Of a stretch of 64,000 nucleotides of DNA, positions 56,149 through 64,000 are shown piece after piece. The stretch is taken from assembly GCF_006494535.1 (NCBI RefSeq), contig NZ_VHIQ01000005.1:186001-250000 (forward strand), read 5' to 3'. This stretch comes from Paucihalobacter ruber. GTDB lineage: Bacteria; Bacteroidota; Bacteroidia; Flavobacteriales; Flavobacteriaceae. Every line of letters starts with the position of its first letter. Within the stretch, counting starts at the first letter, position 1. A program made the position numbers and the translations under genes. The notes under the pieces are model-generated. The model ran no database searches, was not told where the DNA came from, and saw nothing but the letters and a program-made list of their open reading frames with translations.

Positions 56149-57087
56149 ATGTTTAATGTAGATGTATCATATAGAGATTCTTTATCGGCCACTTTTCAAA
56201 GACTTTTTGAAAAGCGAGATGCCTTGCTTGCTCTTAGACCCTTTTCTCAAGCAGCCTTAAAAAATATTCAAGAATCACTTTTTATTGAATGGACTTACAA
56301 TTCAAACAGTATTGAAGGCAATACCTTGAGCCTTAGAGAAACTCAAATGGTTTTACAAGATGGTATTACTATTAAGGGTAAATCGCTTAGAGAGCATTTT
56401 GAAGCTAAAAATCATGAAGACGCCATTCATCAATTATTCAAGCTTGTAACTCCTAATTATATTTTAAACACTCGCGATATTTTAGATTTACATGCATTGG
56501 TATTAAGAGCTATTGAACAAGATTTTGCCGGTCGTTTAAGAAACGGTGCCGTTCGCATTGCAGGTGCCAATTTTGTGCCACCTAATGCTGTTAAAGTTCA
56601 CGATTTACTCGAAGAATTAGTTTTGTATATCAATCAAAATTCGCAGCAACTCAATGCTATTGAGCTGGCAACGGTGTTTCATCACAGGTTTGTTTATATT
56701 CATCCCTTTTTTGATGGCAACGGTCGTACGGTTAGGTTAGCTATGAATTTACTTCTTATGAAAGAAGGCTTTCCGCCTGCTATTATTTTAACTAATGATC
56801 GTTTAAAATATTATTCAGCTTTAAATATGGCTAACAAAGGAAAACTAGATAAACTTATGTTATTGATGAGCCAAACCTTAGAGCGCAGTTTAAATATTTA
56901 TTTAAGTGCTTTTCCGCAAACTCATCACGATTACCAAAGTATAGCCAATATTGCAAAAGAGCCCGATATCCCTTATGGTCAGGAATATATTAGTTTATTA
57001 GCACGTCAAGGTAAAATAGATGCACATAAAGAAGGCAGAAACTGGGTTACTACAAAAAAGGCAGTGCTTGATTATATGCGCAATTAG
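56149..57087 (+). CDS. Fic-family protein with N-terminal inhibitory motif
   Basis: A 312-residue cytoplasmic protein. The Fic active-site motif HPFFDGNGR is at residues 185-193. A self-inhibitory helix motif of the (S/T)xxxE(G/N) type is present near the N-terminus (S52-x3-E56-G57), which marks class II Fic proteins. A C-terminal winged-helix-like region may bind DNA or partners. Active Fic enzymes transfer AMP or another nucleotide group to target proteins; the inhibitory Glu keeps activity low. Targets cannot be told from sequence. It ends overlapping the stop codon of the convergent LETM1-like gene by 4 bases. Confidence 0.92.
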   Translation: MFNVDVSYRDSLSATFQRLFEKRDALLALRPFSQAALKNIQESLFIEWTYNSNSIEGNTLSLRETQMVLQDGITIKGKSLREHFEAKNHEDAIHQLFKLVTPNYILNTRDILDLHALVLRAIEQDFAGRLRNGAVRIAGANFVPPNAVKVHDLLEELVLYINQNSQQLNAIELATVFHHRFVYIHPFFDGNGRTVRLAMNLLLMKEGFPPAIILTNDRLKYYSALNMANKGKLDKLMLLMSQTLERSLNIYLSAFPQTHHDYQSIANIAKEPDIPYGQEYISLLARQGKIDAHKEGRNWVTTKKAVLDYMRN

Positions 57088-58259
57088 TTGTCAATTCGGT
57101 TATCATCAAATGCTGAAGGTAATAAGGTAGGAATTAATTTAATTACCAATGGTAGCAATAACATGCCACCTGGAAGCATAAAAATGGCCAGACTTGGTAT
57201 GGATTTAAAAATGTCGAGTAATTGGGTTTGAACTTTTTTTTGCTCTTCGTCGGTGAGTTTTCGTTTTGTAGATTGGGATAGTAGTCCTACAACTTCCTTA
57301 CTGTCTCTCAGCTCTTTTTGAAGCCTTTTACCATTACGTCTTATGAGTTTGGCAACTAATTTACTGGAGTTGTCATAAAAGCTTTGAACAAGATTTTTTG
57401 AGTTTAAAAATCCAATTTCATTTTTATAAGAAACGTAAAAATAGTTGATATGATTTACGGCAGATTCTAAGATAGATTTATCTAAATTTAAATCGATTTG
57501 TAGTTGTTCTAAAAATTTTGATTCTGAAATGTCTATTTTGGTATCTCCCCAGGATGCCATACATGCCACATCTAAAATATATTGTTTTTCCAATGTTTCC
57601 GTGATATGGGTTAAAGCTTGTGTATAGCTTAGCTCTTTTTGGTTGTGATAACTCAAAGAAGCTTCAAAAAGCTTCATCAGACTTTGATCATATTCAGATT
57701 TTTCAGGTTTTAAATCTAAAACCATGAATACTATTTTTTCAACAACCGACTCGAAATTTTCAATGTAAGTATTTGTTTTTGTTTGTCCACTTAAAAACTG
57801 TTTATAAGCCAACAAATCAATAAACAACAAAGCGTTAACAATAAAATACTTAAAGTTTTTAGTGATAAAATTATCGTCAATATGAATTCGTTTTTCAATT
57901 AATTTTTCTAATTCACCACTTGCGTTTGAATGTTGACTAAATCCAAAAAACGATCGATAACTTTTTGGTTTTTCGTTACTGTAAAATTTTATAACAGAGG
58001 CTTCAAAAGTCTCATTGCTTCTATTGAAATTGTTGTAAAAATAATAATAAGCAAACCACAAGTTTACTTTACATTTTTCTTCTTCGCTAAAATCTTTGGT
58101 GTCAAAATCATCTGCAATGATACTGAGGTTACTACCATAAATAAATCCTGTTTCCCGAAGTTTATTGTAAAATACTTCAGGAGCCAAAGACCAAATATTT
58201 TTGTATTTATGGGTCTTGTTTAGTAATACCTTAATCCAGCCGTTTGCTGAAGGATTCAT
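57084..58259 (-). CDS. LETM1-related protein (biofilm-associated type)
   Basis: A 391-residue protein. The long N-terminal part (about 1-300) is alpha-helical with no known domain. The C-terminal part contains RKLTDEEQKKVQTQLLDIFK, then the hydrophobic stretch PSLAIFMLPGGMLLLPLVIKLIP and the ending LLPSAFDDNR, which match the LETM1-like segment seen in Bacteroidota. Mitochondrial LETM1 is an ion-handling membrane protein; the bacterial relatives have been linked to biofilm by annotation, but no reaction is established. Membrane insertion of the C-terminal helix is likely. It converges with the fic gene. Confidence 0.85.
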   Translation of the reverse strand: MNPSANGWIKVLLNKTHKYKNIWSLAPEVFYNKLRETGFIYGSNLSIIADDFDTKDFSEEEKCKVNLWFAYYYFYNNFNRSNETFEASVIKFYSNEKPKSYRSFFGFSQHSNASGELEKLIEKRIHIDDNFITKNFKYFIVNALLFIDLLAYKQFLSGQTKTNTYIENFESVVEKIVFMVLDLKPEKSEYDQSLMKLFEASLSYHNQKELSYTQALTHITETLEKQYILDVACMASWGDTKIDISESKFLEQLQIDLNLDKSILESAVNHINYFYVSYKNEIGFLNSKNLVQSFYDNSSKLVAKLIRRNGKRLQKELRDSKEVVGLLSQSTKRKLTDEEQKKVQTQLLDIFKSIPSLAIFMLPGGMLLLPLVIKLIPTLLPSAFDDNRIDN

Positions 58260-58277
58260 AGTTAATTATTTTACAGG

Positions 58278-58285
58278 CAAAGATA
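58278..58285 (-). promoter_or_regulatory. Promoter -7 element of the LETM1-like gene
   Basis: The minus strand reads TATCTTTG, an exact consensus match, 18 bases before the ATG at 58259. Confidence 0.6.
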
Positions 58286-58407
58286 CTTTTTTTTGCATCA
58301 CTTACTTTTTACAGTTCATCATAACGCTTCTACAATTCGGTTAATGACAATTTTTTGTTTCTAACAAGACCTTCATTTTTGTGTCAATAAATTTAACAGG
58401 TGTAAAA

Positions 58408-60561
58408 GTGAGGCAGTTTGTATTTTTCATAATTTGTATGTTATCGATACCATTAATGGCGCAAACTATTATTTCAGGTATAGTTACTGACATTAAAGGC
58501 TTGCCAATAGCTGGGGCTAATATTTATTTGCAAGGAACTTATGATGGTAGCACATCAAATGATTCGGGACAGTTTTATTTTAGTACCGATGAAACAGGCG
58601 ATAAAACATTAATTGTTTCATTTTTATCTTTTGAAACTTTCGAATTAACTACTCAGGTTACCGTAATGAATAAACTTGAAATTAAACTCCGCGAGGATGT
58701 AAATACTATAGACGCAGTTATTTTATCTGCCGGAACCTTTTCCGCGGGCGACAACAGTAAAGTTTCTGTATTAAAAGCGCTTGATGTGGTAACGACTGCC
58801 AGTGCATTAGGCGATTTTGTTGGTGCTCTGCAAACTTTACCGGGTACTACCACGGTGGCTGAAGATGGTAGATTATTTGTTCGTGGTGGCGAGGCCGAGG
58901 AAACCCAAATTTTTATTGATGGAATTCGTGTATTTACGCCTTATAGTCCAACAACCAACAATATCCCAACACGTGGTCGTTATTCACCATTTTTGTTTGA
59001 TGGTATTACGTTTTCTACAGGTGGTTACTCGGCTGAATACGGACAAGCATTATCCAGCGTGCTACTTTTAAATACGATAGACGAGCCAGATCAAAATAAA
59101 ACAGATATTGGAATCATGAGTGTTGGCGCCACCCTTGGGAATACTCAAAAGTGGAATAAAAGTTCACTGAGTGTGAATGCGTCTTACACTAATTTAGCAC
59201 CTTATTTACTGTTATTTGAAGACAGAAATGATTGGCAAAAACCGTTTGAAGGTGCTTCGGGAGAGTTGGTTTTTAGGCAAAAGTTCAACTCAGGATTACT
59301 AAAATTGTATGCGGCATTTGACGCCACTAATTTTGAGCTTATTCAAGAGGATATTAATATAGTAGAAGGTGTGAAATTTAAGCTCAACAATAATAACCTA
59401 TATTTTAATGGTTCTTATAAAGGTGTTTTATCAGATAATTGGTCTATGTCTAGTGGATTGAGCTATACCTATGCCAATAATAAATTGGGTATTATTGACA
59501 ATGCTATTGACAATACCGAAAACTCATTTCACGCAAAAGTTGTTTTTAAACGCAGATTTAACAATCGATTCAAGTTGAATGTTGGTACCGAATATTTTGC
59601 AACCAAATTTAATGAACTGTTTGAGAGTAGCGCTATTCAGCAAACGCCATTACGATTTGATAACAATATAAGTGCGGTATTTACTGAAGCGGATTTAGTT
59701 TTTTCAAAAAAAATGGCAATGAAAGCAGGAATTAGAGCTGAATACAGCGAGATATTTAAGCAGTTTACAGTCGCACCAAGAATTTCAATCGCTTACAAAA
59801 CCGATAAAAACAGTCAAATATCATTAGCATATGGCGACTTTTTTCAACAGCCAAACAATGATATATTAAAATTTAATCAAGATTTAGAGTCGCAACAAAC
59901 TTCTCATTACATTCTAAATTATCAATATAATTGGGATGGCATGATATTTAGGGCAGAGGCCTATTTTAAAGACTATCAGCACTTGGTTAAATTTAATACA
60001 GACTTTCCTGCTTTTAACAGTGAATTCAACAATTTAGGTGATGGCTATTCTAAGGGAATCGATTTGTTTTGGCGTGATAACAAAAGCGTAAAAAATCTGG
60101 ATTATTGGGTTAGTTATTCCTATTTAGATACAGAACGCGACTACAGAAATTTCCCAAGTGCGGCAGTGCCAAGTTTTGTAAACAATCACAACTTTTCGGT
60201 TGTTGGTAAATATTGGATTGATTCTTTCAAAAGCCAGGTAGGTTTAAGCTATGCCTATGCAACCGGAAGAACCTATACAAACCCAAATGAAGTTGGATTT
60301 TTAAATGCCACAACTAAGCCCTTTAATAATTTGAGTCTCAACTGGGCCTACCTGTTAAGTCCACAAAAAATACTCTATTTCTCTGTGAATAATGCGCTCG
60401 GTACACGTAATATTAATGGTTATCAATATTCTGATACACCAGATGTCAATGGTAATTTTAACAGGCGAGCATTAAGACCTGCCGCAGATCAATTTTTTTT
60501 TATTGGGTTCTTTTGGACCATTAGTGAAAAAGGAACCGATAATCAACTAAATAATTTGTGA
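58408..60561 (+). CDS. TonB-dependent outer-membrane receptor with CarboxypepD_reg-like domain
   Basis: From the GTG at 58408 there are 717 residues with the signal peptide RQFVFFIICMLSIPLMAQ. A CarboxypepD_reg-like domain comes first (SGIVTDIKGLPIAGANIYLQ), then a TonB plug (about residues 115-220, FVRGGEAEETQIFIDGIRV) and a beta-barrel ending in an aromatic strand near the C-terminus (FFFIGFFW). The in-frame GTG at 58381 directly follows a -7-like CATTTTTG (58373-58380), so it is unlikely to start translation. Imports an unidentified substrate (siderophore, vitamin or saccharide). No partner SusD-like gene follows, which argues against a polysaccharide system. Confidence 0.9.
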   Translation: MRQFVFFIICMLSIPLMAQTIISGIVTDIKGLPIAGANIYLQGTYDGSTSNDSGQFYFSTDETGDKTLIVSFLSFETFELTTQVTVMNKLEIKLREDVNTIDAVILSAGTFSAGDNSKVSVLKALDVVTTASALGDFVGALQTLPGTTTVAEDGRLFVRGGEAEETQIFIDGIRVFTPYSPTTNNIPTRGRYSPFLFDGITFSTGGYSAEYGQALSSVLLLNTIDEPDQNKTDIGIMSVGATLGNTQKWNKSSLSVNASYTNLAPYLLLFEDRNDWQKPFEGASGELVFRQKFNSGLLKLYAAFDATNFELIQEDINIVEGVKFKLNNNNLYFNGSYKGVLSDNWSMSSGLSYTYANNKLGIIDNAIDNTENSFHAKVVFKRRFNNRFKLNVGTEYFATKFNELFESSAIQQTPLRFDNNISAVFTEADLVFSKKMAMKAGIRAEYSEIFKQFTVAPRISIAYKTDKNSQISLAYGDFFQQPNNDILKFNQDLESQQTSHYILNYQYNWDGMIFRAEAYFKDYQHLVKFNTDFPAFNSEFNNLGDGYSKGIDLFWRDNKSVKNLDYWVSYSYLDTERDYRNFPSAAVPSFVNNHNFSVVGKYWIDSFKSQVGLSYAYATGRTYTNPNEVGFLNATTKPFNNLSLNWAYLLSPQKILYFSVNNALGTRNINGYQYSDTPDVNGNFNRRALRPAADQFFFIGFFWTISEKGTDNQLNNL

Positions 60562-60671
60562 TCACGGAATTATAACAATTCATCTGAGATAATTAACAAC
60601 TCAGTAAAACAGAATTTAAATTTTGGATATGACTAAATATTTTTGAACCACAATCATTAAATAAAAACAAG

Positions 60672-61292
60672 ATGAAACGCATAATTACCATACTTATTTT
60701 AGCCTTTACATTAGCATTAAATGCCCAATCTAACTTTGAAAAAGGAATGCAAAAAGCCTTCAAATTATGGGAAGACAATAAGTTGAATGAAGCAGAACAG
60801 TTCTTTGAGCGCATTGCGGCTGCCGAGCCAGATGAATGGTTGCCAAATTATTATGTGGCTCAAATAAACAGTATCAAATCATGGAACGAAAATGATTTAG
60901 AGGTGGTAAATGCTCAATTAACCAAAGCCCAGGATTACCTAAATAATGCTATGGCAATTAGTAAGGATAATTACAATATTTTAGTAATGCAGGCGCAAAT
61001 TTATACCAATTGGATTGCACTAGACGGCAGGACTTACGGCATGAAATACTCAGCAAAAGTAACAGAGTTATACAATCAAGCTTATGCGTTAGCTCCGGTG
61101 AATCCAATGGTAATATTATCCCGAGCTGATTGGAATATGGGCAGCGCACGTTATTTTGGTCAAGATACCAAACCATTTTGTAAAGATGTAGAAAAGGCTC
61201 TAGCTCTTTTCGAAGACTTCAAGCCAGAACTATTTCACCCAAATTGGGGACGACGACGAGCCGCTGAAATTCTTGAGTCTTGCAATAAGTAG
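60672..61292 (+). CDS. Exported TPR-like protein of unknown function
   Basis: A 206-residue protein with a signal peptide (ITILILAFTLALNAQ). It is all helical, with a TPR-like pattern: AFKLWEDNKLNEAEQFFERIAAAEP, then LTKAQDYLNNAMAISKDNYNIL and LYNQAYALAPVNPMV. It likely acts as a periplasmic protein-binding scaffold; no enzymatic motif is visible. It follows the TonB receptor by about 110 bases and may be co-transcribed with it. A strong terminator follows. Confidence 0.75.
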   Translation: MKRIITILILAFTLALNAQSNFEKGMQKAFKLWEDNKLNEAEQFFERIAAAEPDEWLPNYYVAQINSIKSWNENDLEVVNAQLTKAQDYLNNAMAISKDNYNILVMQAQIYTNWIALDGRTYGMKYSAKVTELYNQAYALAPVNPMVILSRADWNMGSARYFGQDTKPFCKDVEKALALFEDFKPELFHPNWGRRRAAEILESCNK

Positions 61293-61297
61293 TAAAT

Positions 61298-61344
61298 ACA
61301 TCACTTTTGTTTGTCTTCTCGCAAACAGAAGTGATGTTTTTTTT
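61298..61344 (+). terminator. Strong intrinsic terminator
   Basis: Sixteen-base arms ACATCACTTTTGTTTG and CAAACAGAAGTGATGT (one mismatch) around an 8-base loop, followed by a T-run. It ends the TPR-like protein gene. Confidence 0.9.
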
Positions 61345-61362
61345 AGTTTATAGTACTTGAAC

Positions 61363-61576
61363 CTACTCAGATTTGGCGTTTTCACCTTCACCTTCAATAA
61401 CAAGAAGAACTTTGACTTTGATGTTTAATTTTGGTTGTTGTCTTAGAATCCTAAACACCAGGGAACGGTTTAATGCTAAAATACAGCTCTACCATTTTTC
61501 CAGATTCTGGGTTCCATCCGCTAAGATTTGTAGTGTCAAAATCATGGATGCTATTACATTTTAAATCATTTTTGAG
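61363..61576 (-). pseudogene. Coding-like debris, probably a broken gene
   Basis: On the minus strand an open stretch down to 61451 reads NLSGWNPESGKMVELYFSIK and then PFPGV and stop. The next frame continues as LRQQPKLNIKVKVLLVIEGE and further to a stop at 61363. Joined by a frameshift near 61452 they would form one continuous C-terminal domain of about 70 residues. No start codon exists; the first part overlaps the 3' end of the superoxide dismutase gene. The protein family is not recognised. Confidence 0.35.
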
Positions 61577-62286
61577 GCTACAACCTCCCAATTTATAATA
61601 GAAAAGATATTGTTTAAATAGTCACCTCGTTTATTTTGATATTTTAAGTAATAGGCGTGTTCCCAAACATCAATTCCTAAAATGGGATGACCTTGTTTTG
61701 ATTCAAATGTCATTAGTGGATTATCTTGGTTCGCCGTTGAGGTGATAAATAATTGTTTGTCAGTATCCTGACATAACCAAGCCCAACCTGATCCAAATTG
61801 TTTTGCACCGGCATCTTTAAGTTGGTTTTCCATAGCTTCAGCCGAACCGAAAGCTGAGGTTATTTGAGTGCCTAATCCTTCTGGCATGGCACCTCCGGGT
61901 TTTAAAATATCCCAGTAAAGACAATGGTTATAGTAACCACCGCCATTATTGCGTATGGATGTAGGCAAGTCATTCATTTTAAGAATTTCTTCAATTGTTT
62001 TTCCTGATATGTTATTTTCAGCTAAAGCATTATTGAGGTTATTGGTGTATCCTTGGTGGTGTTTGGAATGATGAATTTCCATGGTTTGAGCATCAATCAC
62101 ATCAGTAAAGGCATCATAACCATAGGCTAGTTTTGGTAATTCAAATGAAGCAGCGACGGCACTTTTTGCACTAATCGGTGTTTGGTTGTTGCCTTCTTTA
62201 TCCCTGCAGCTCAATAATATGGATGGGGCAATAGCCAACCCCGTTGTTGTAATTCCTGTAAGTTTTAAAAAATCGCGCTTTCTCAT
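61561..62286 (-). CDS. Fe/Mn superoxide dismutase with Tat-like lipoprotein signal
   Basis: A 241-residue protein. The N-terminus MRKRDFLKLTG resembles a twin-arginine signal (KRDFLK in place of RRxFLK), and LLSC at residues 24-27 is a lipobox. The mature enzyme has the metal ligands His72 (MEIHHSKHHQGY), His in YNHCLYWDIL, and Asp and His in DVWEHAYYLKY. It dismutates superoxide to peroxide and oxygen, probably facing the periplasm. Bacteroidota also have cytoplasmic SodB; this exported version probably defends the envelope. Export by Tat is inferred from the signal and the tatC gene in the window. Whether Fe or Mn is used is unknown. Confidence 0.9.
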   Translation of the reverse strand: MRKRDFLKLTGITTTGLAIAPSILLSCRDKEGNNQTPISAKSAVAASFELPKLAYGYDAFTDVIDAQTMEIHHSKHHQGYTNNLNNALAENNISGKTIEEILKMNDLPTSIRNNGGGYYNHCLYWDILKPGGAMPEGLGTQITSAFGSAEAMENQLKDAGAKQFGSGWAWLCQDTDKQLFITSTANQDNPLMTFESKQGHPILGIDVWEHAYYLKYQNKRGDYLNNIFSIINWEVVASKMI

Positions 62287-62428
62287 TTCTCCTGTTTTTT
62301 TTAATTAAAAAATATGAACTCGAAATTACGTTATTTTTTTTACAATCTAAAGTTATAAAGGGTTGTTTTGGTGATTCTAGATTGAATAATTGCATTTTAT
62401 CGAATAAGTCGCCGCTTGTAAATTGAAC

Positions 62429-62440
62429 TGATTTATATCA
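62429..62440 (+). promoter_or_regulatory. Crp/Fnr-type dyad before hemN
   Basis: TGAT-TTAT-ATCA is a perfect dyad with the core of the FNR consensus TTGATnnnnATCAA, missing only the outer bases. Its centre is about 41 bases before the start predicted from the -7 element at 62464, the usual place for an activator. Oxygen regulation of hemN is inferred. Confidence 0.5.
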
Positions 62441-62463
62441 TTTAGCGCGAGGAATCTTTCAGA

Positions 62464-62471
62464 TACTTTTG
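62464..62471 (+). promoter_or_regulatory. Promoter -7 element of hemN
   Basis: TACTTTTG matches TAnnTTTG exactly, 17 bases before the hemN ATG. Confidence 0.6.
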
Positions 62472-62488
62472 TATTAATTAAAAGAATC

Positions 62489-63853
62489 ATGAACAAATCT
62501 CTTGTTAATAAATATAATGTTGCAGGCCCAAGATACACCAGTTACCCAACGGTGCCGTTTTGGGACGAAGACATATTTAACATTGATGATTACCAAGAAT
62601 CACTTGTTGATTCTTTTATTAAAAGTAATCAAAAAGAAGGAATTAGTTTATACATTCATTTACCATTTTGCGAGCAGTTATGCACGTTTTGCGGTTGCAA
62701 CAAACGCATTACAAAACGTCATGAGGTTGAAGTGCCTTACATTGAAACCCTTTTAAAAGAGTGGCAACTATACTTAAATATCCTGCCCCAAAGACCTGTT
62801 ATTAAGGAAATACATCTGGGTGGTGGCACTCCTACGTTTTTTGCTCCGAATCAACTTTCTAGATTGATTAATAGCATAGTGAGCAGTGCTTCGCTCGCAG
62901 ATGGTTATGAGTTTAGTTTTGAAGGTCACCCTAATAATACCACTAAGGAGCATTTGCAAACTTTGTTCGATTTAGGATTTAAACGCGTTAGTTTTGGGGT
63001 TCAGGATTATAATTTGCTGGTACAAAAAGCCATTCACAGAATTCAACCTTTTGAAAATGTTAAAAAGGTAACAGAATTGGCCAGAAGTATTGGCTATACT
63101 TCGGTTGGACACGACTTAATTTTTGGATTGCCGTTTCAAACTGAGGCCGATGTGATTCAAACCATCAAACACACCCAAGAATTAAAACCAGACCGAATTG
63201 CTTTCTACAGTTATGCCCATGTGCCATGGATTAAAGGCAATGGTCAGCGTGGCTTTAAAGATTCAGATTTACCATCTGCCGAAAGTAAACGCATGCAATA
63301 CCAAAATGGTAAGCAACTACTCGAAGATATTGGTTATGTTGAAATTGGTATGGATCATTTCGCCTTAAAAACTGATAGTTTATTTCTGGCTGATGAAAAC
63401 AAGCAATTGCATAGAAATTTCATGGGTTACACTGCCTCTAAAACAACTGTGATGATTGGCTTAGGTGTTTCTTCGATAAGCGATTGCTGGACAGGCTTTG
63501 CACAGAACGAAAAAAATCTTGAAGATTATCAGGAACGCGTTCAAAATGATGAATTACCTATTTTCAGAGGTCATTTATTGAATTCTGAAGATGTTATTAT
63601 AAGACAGCACATCTTAAATTTAATGTGCAAATTTGAAACGTATTGGGAGCATCCATCGTTGAATTTTAAAGAAGTGGCAGATGTTTTGATTGCATTAAAA
63701 ACTTTTGAGGAAGATGGTTTAATCACCACACAAAAAAATGGCGTGGTGGTACACCCCAAAGGAAGACCGTTCATTAGGAATATTTGTATGGCTTTTGATC
63801 TGAGATTACAGCGTAAAAAGCCCGATACGCAATTATTTTCAATGACTATTTAA
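62489..63853 (+). CDS. hemN: Oxygen-independent coproporphyrinogen III oxidase
   Basis: A 454-residue radical SAM enzyme. The Fe-S/SAM motif CxxxCxxCxC is at residues 61-70 (PFCEQLCTFCGCNK), followed by HLGGGTPTFF and FEGHPNNTTKEHL. The C-terminal HemN domain is complete. It decarboxylates coproporphyrinogen III to protoporphyrinogen IX without oxygen in the cytoplasm. Length and the final Cys of the motif match true HemN rather than the HemW-like chaperones. A Crp/Fnr-like dyad upstream suggests induction at low oxygen. The universal stress protein gene follows 55 bases later. Confidence 0.95.
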   Translation: MNKSLVNKYNVAGPRYTSYPTVPFWDEDIFNIDDYQESLVDSFIKSNQKEGISLYIHLPFCEQLCTFCGCNKRITKRHEVEVPYIETLLKEWQLYLNILPQRPVIKEIHLGGGTPTFFAPNQLSRLINSIVSSASLADGYEFSFEGHPNNTTKEHLQTLFDLGFKRVSFGVQDYNLLVQKAIHRIQPFENVKKVTELARSIGYTSVGHDLIFGLPFQTEADVIQTIKHTQELKPDRIAFYSYAHVPWIKGNGQRGFKDSDLPSAESKRMQYQNGKQLLEDIGYVEIGMDHFALKTDSLFLADENKQLHRNFMGYTASKTTVMIGLGVSSISDCWTGFAQNEKNLEDYQERVQNDELPIFRGHLLNSEDVIIRQHILNLMCKFETYWEHPSLNFKEVADVLIALKTFEEDGLITTQKNGVVVHPKGRPFIRNICMAFDLRLQRKKPDTQLFSMTI

Positions 63854-63872
63854 CTAAATTATTCTAACGAGA

Positions 63873-63891
63873 TTGCCTATATTAGAGGCAA
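63873..63891. repeat. Small inverted repeat between hemN and the stress protein gene
   Basis: TTGCCT-ATATTAG-AGGCAA: a 6-bp perfect dyad with a 7-base spacer, 17 bases before the stress-protein ATG. No T-run follows, so operator or leader hairpin. Confidence 0.35.
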
Positions 63892-63908
63892 CAAAAAACT
63901 TATCAATC

Positions 63909-64000
63909 ATGAAAAAAATAATTGTCCCTGTAGACTTTTCAGAACATTCTGTTTACGCCATGGAAGCCGCGGCAATTCTGGCCAAACGAAATAATGCGCA
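63909..64000 (+). CDS. Universal stress protein (UspA family), 5' part only
   Basis: The first 30 codons are in the window and read MKKIIVPVDFSEHSVYAMEA and continue AAILAKRNNA. The IIVPVDFSEHS start is the hallmark of UspA-fold nucleotide-binding proteins. The rest lies beyond the window. Position after hemN and a possible oxygen-controlled promoter agrees with a stress role, which is inferred. Confidence 0.9.
   Translation, partial: MKKIIVPVDFSEHSVYAMEAAAILAKRNNA

Noticed and set aside
61373-61564. 63-codon plus-strand frame downstream of the TPR-like gene
   Set aside because: No signal, domain or promoter; the opposite strand has the more protein-like composition and is reported as possible debris.

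Overview
The window is a chromosomal segment of a Flavobacteriaceae-type member of the Bacteroidota. The evidence is low-GC DNA, a gliding-motility lipoprotein (GldI), a BshC-type bacillithiol enzyme, four proteins with C-terminal type IX secretion (T9SS) sorting domains, a PorV/PorQ-family protein, very few Shine-Dalgarno sequences, and many copies of the Bacteroidota -7 promoter element TAnnTTTG just ahead of genes. The genus cannot be fixed from the sequence. No rRNA, tRNA, CRISPR array, insertion sequence or prophage was seen. Most genes are chromosomal housekeeping genes.

Layout. 1-2701 (minus): a DHH phosphoesterase, GldI and a cyclophilin-FKBP lipoprotein that runs off the window. 2798-4657: a PhoD-like phosphatase, ndk and a cold-shock protein. 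4768-10074 (minus): adjacent M16 and M14 metallopeptidases. 10188-13207: bshC, a secreted ThuA-like protein and a short copy of the bshC 3' end. 13272-25144: a membrane TPR/LuxR regulator diverging from a cell-surface cluster (outer-membrane barrel, T9SS protein, repeat protein with a phage-type chaperone-like domain, a six-module leucine-rich-repeat protein of 1882 residues, and a lipoprotein). 25389-33213: guaA, a LysM receptor-like protein, OsmC, DUF3820, pyrG and yidC. 33677-41419: fasciclin lipoprotein, MORN-repeat protein, mnmA, secreted subtilase, NMO-like enzyme and MATE transporter. 41509-47484: recQ, kdsD, tatC, a carboxymuconolactone decarboxylase (CMD) family gene, lptB and pssA. 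47610-52857: PorV-like protein, lnt, sugar transferase and a second cyclophilin-FKBP protein. 53145-56094: DUF2141 protein, LytS-type kinase, 2TM protein and LytTR regulator. 56149-64000: Fic, LETM1-like protein, TonB receptor, exported superoxide dismutase, hemN and the start of a universal stress protein gene.

How the genes work together. Envelope biogenesis is a recurrent theme: YidC, TatC, Lnt, LptB, KdsD, PssA and GldI insert, export or modify envelope components, and the T9SS substrates and TonB receptor are their clients. The superoxide dismutase carries a Tat-like lipoprotein signal, which fits the tatC gene nearby.

The best candidate for an undescribed system is 13272-25144. A repeated motif, GGTGGACA, lies as a tandem pair before the outer-membrane barrel gene, as a near-identical pair before the T9SS gene, and as an inverted pair inside the start of the divergent regulator gene. 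This suggests a dedicated regulon for surface proteins. Other leads are a Crp/Fnr-like dyad about 41 bases before the predicted hemN transcription start, several apparently leaderless genes, a bshC 3' fragment beyond the ThuA gene, and an unannotated 29-residue membrane ORF at 52913-53002.
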